A stretch of DNA of 18,116 nucleotides. It comes from Discostella pseudostelligera. Taxonomy: Eukaryota; Bacillariophyta; Thalassiosirophyceae; Thalassiosirales; Thalassiosiraceae. This document shows positions 16,863 to 18,116 of the stretch, in pieces (the stretch's first letter is position 1; each line of letters starts with the position of its first letter). The DNA lies in assembly GCA_036940085.1 (NCBI GenBank), contig JALLBK010000543.1, positions 1 to 18,116 of the forward strand, in the 5' to 3' direction. The position numbers were made by a program, and so were the translations under genes. The notes beneath the pieces are model-generated. The model worked only from the letters and a program-made list of their open reading frames with translations. It ran no database searches and was not told the origin of the DNA.

Positions 16863-17766
16863 TGATGAGAAGATCATCAGGATTCAGGATGACACCAAGA
16901 GAGAGGAGGCAGCAGAGGACAGGAAGGACATAGTACAGGGATACTCCCATTCCCATTGTTGTGGTTGGTTCTTAGTAGGTGTATTGGTGGTGTCAGATGG
17001 TACTGCTACTACTAGTACTAGTACAACTAGTAGCAGTTGTGTACAGGTGCCCAGCCAGTGGCAGTGGTGGTGCCCGGGGGCTGACAAACGAAGATAAGGA
17101 GGAGTGCTGCTGTAAAAGCTGGTGCTGGTAGACACCACTACTACTAGTATTCCCAGCAACAGCACCAATGCACAATGCCCTCTTTGTTGGTTACTACTTC
17201 TTCATAGTACTAGATGACCTTACATAATCCTTGTCTGTATCTTTTTGGTGAAAATGGTGTCATCCCATCAGTTTCAGAAACCTCAGGCATGTAACTATGG
17301 TTACTGCAGAATTATGATGAGAAGATCATCAGGATTCAGGATGACACCAAGAGAGAGGAGGCAGCAGAGGACAGGAAGGACATAGTACAGGGATACTCCC
17401 ATTCCCATTGTTGTGGTTGGTTCTTAGTAGGTGTATTGGTGGTGTCAGATGGTACTGCTACTACTAGTACTAGTACAACTAGTAGCAGTTGTGTACAGGT
17501 GCCCAGCCAGTGGCAGTGGTGGTGCCCGGGGGCTGACAAACGAAGATAAGGAGGAGTGCTGCTGTAAAAGCTGGTGCTGGTAGACACCACTACTACTAGT
17601 ATTCCCAGCAACAGCACCAATGCACAATGCCCTCTTTGTTGGTTACTACTTCTTCATAGTACTAGATGACCTTACATAATCCTTGTCTGTATCTTTTTGG
17701 TGAAAATGGTGTCATCCCATCAGTTTCAGAAACCTCAGGCATGTAACTATGGTTACTGCAGAATTA
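16863..17766. repeat. Perfect 452-bp tandem duplication
   Basis: Copy 1 is 16863-17314 and copy 2 is 17315-17766, directly adjacent; I found no difference on reading both through. The unit begins with the hairpin TGATGA-GAAGA-TCATCA. It contains the inverted repeat ACTGCTACTA / TAGTAGCAGT (17002-17011 and 17028-17037) around a CTAGTACTAG palindrome, and ends near GTAACTATGGTTAC. No coding capacity beyond low-complexity frames and no transposase or terminal repeats seen. Confidence 0.93.
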
Positions 17767-18046
17767 TACCCATTGGCTCAGACATCAGACATGTGACAAT
17801 GGTTACAAGTGAACTTGTTGTGGCATGTATCACCATTCTTGCAGATAATTGGTGCAATTGCAGCCACAGCACCCCTCCTCACCTTTCTGATGCTTATCCT
17901 TGTCCATCCTCTCCTTCCACAATGATCTTCTTGCATGTGTCCATGTTCATGGCTTGCGTTTGCCATAAGACTCCTCTGCTTGCAGTACTGTAGTCTGCAG
18001 CTTGCATTGTTCACCAGCCTTGCCTCTTTGTCTGTTTCTTCATGAT

Positions 18047-18061
18047 GAGAGAGAGAGAGAG
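18047..18061. repeat. Short GA repeat
   Basis: A 15-nt alternating GA tract 20 bp upstream of the terminal palindrome. Confidence 0.85.
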
Positions 18062-18081
18062 CGGTTTTCCGTCGTCCCAAA

Positions 18082-18097
18082 CCTACTAATTAGTAGG
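18082..18097. repeat. 16-bp perfect palindrome
   Basis: CCTACTAATTAGTAGG is self-complementary over all 16 bases. It lies 19 bases from the window edge, possibly in the promoter of a gene beyond it; function unknown. Confidence 0.75.
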
Positions 18098-18116
18098 CGT
18101 ACATAGAGAGCAAAAA

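Larger units (their letters stand above)
15131..18116. other. Gene-poor, repeat-bearing right arm
   Basis: About 3 kb in which I find no convincing protein or RNA gene. From 15360 to 16090 the plus strand is pyrimidine-rich with many TTGCATCA/GCATCA-like words. From about 16440 to 17110 it switches to purine-rich GGA/CTG sequence, and from about 17770 to 18040 it is pyrimidine-rich again. It contains the hairpin array, AGG tract, 452-bp duplication and terminal palindrome listed separately. Short open frames are low complexity (poly-Ser, poly-Pro, repeats) and overlap on both strands. Confidence 0.65.

Noticed and set aside
16390..16956. 188-codon minus-strand frame in the right arm
   Set aside because: Dominated by poly-Ser from the AGG tract and by low-complexity sequence; no family resemblance.
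16863..17766. LTR retrotransposon with two LTRs
   Set aside because: The copies are directly adjacent with no internal coding region, and no TG...CA ends or target-site duplication are evident.

Overview
The window looks like nuclear DNA from a centric diatom (Thalassiosira-like). This is inferred from two fucoxanthin-chlorophyll a/c light-harvesting genes whose products begin with an ER signal peptide and an 'AFAP' plastid motif, a few short GT-AG introns (52 to 400 nt), compact genes on alternating strands, and an acetylglutamate kinase with a diatom-style bipartite leader. Species was not determined. One undetermined base (7828) points to a draft assembly.

Layout. 1-1011: no firm gene, one doubtful exon-like segment. 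1012-1884 (+): unrecognised acidic, disordered protein. 1885-2662: spacer with a TTG/TTA microsatellite and several CCCGCC elements. 2663-4396 (+): coiled-coil protein with a signal peptide or anchor. 4706-5398 (-) and 5656-6664 (+): head-to-head pair of light-harvesting genes sharing a 257-bp promoter, each with one phase-1 intron just after the plastid targeting motif. 7320-9026 (-): V-type ATPase subunit B in three exons. 9640-10593 (+): membrane-anchored dual-specificity-type phosphatase. 10999-13470 (-): inositol 1,3,4-trisphosphate 5/6-kinase with a large low-complexity insertion. 13899-15130 (+): plastid N-acetylglutamate kinase in two exons. 15131-18116: about 3 kb without a convincing gene, holding a roughly 33-bp hairpin-forming tandem array, an AGG tract, a perfect 452-bp tandem duplication and a 16-bp palindrome near the right edge.

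From the light-harvesting pair onward the genes alternate strand, giving three divergent promoters (5399-5655, 9027-9639, 13471-13898) and convergent 3' ends between them. The products are mostly housekeeping or metabolic: light harvesting, proton pumping, arginine/ornithine synthesis and inositol phosphate signalling. E2F-like motifs recur in three upstream regions, and a TGACGT bZIP-type site lies in the light-harvesting promoter. The least ordinary parts are the repeat-rich right arm and the split kinase fold. I found no CRISPR array, rRNA, tRNA or intact transposon.
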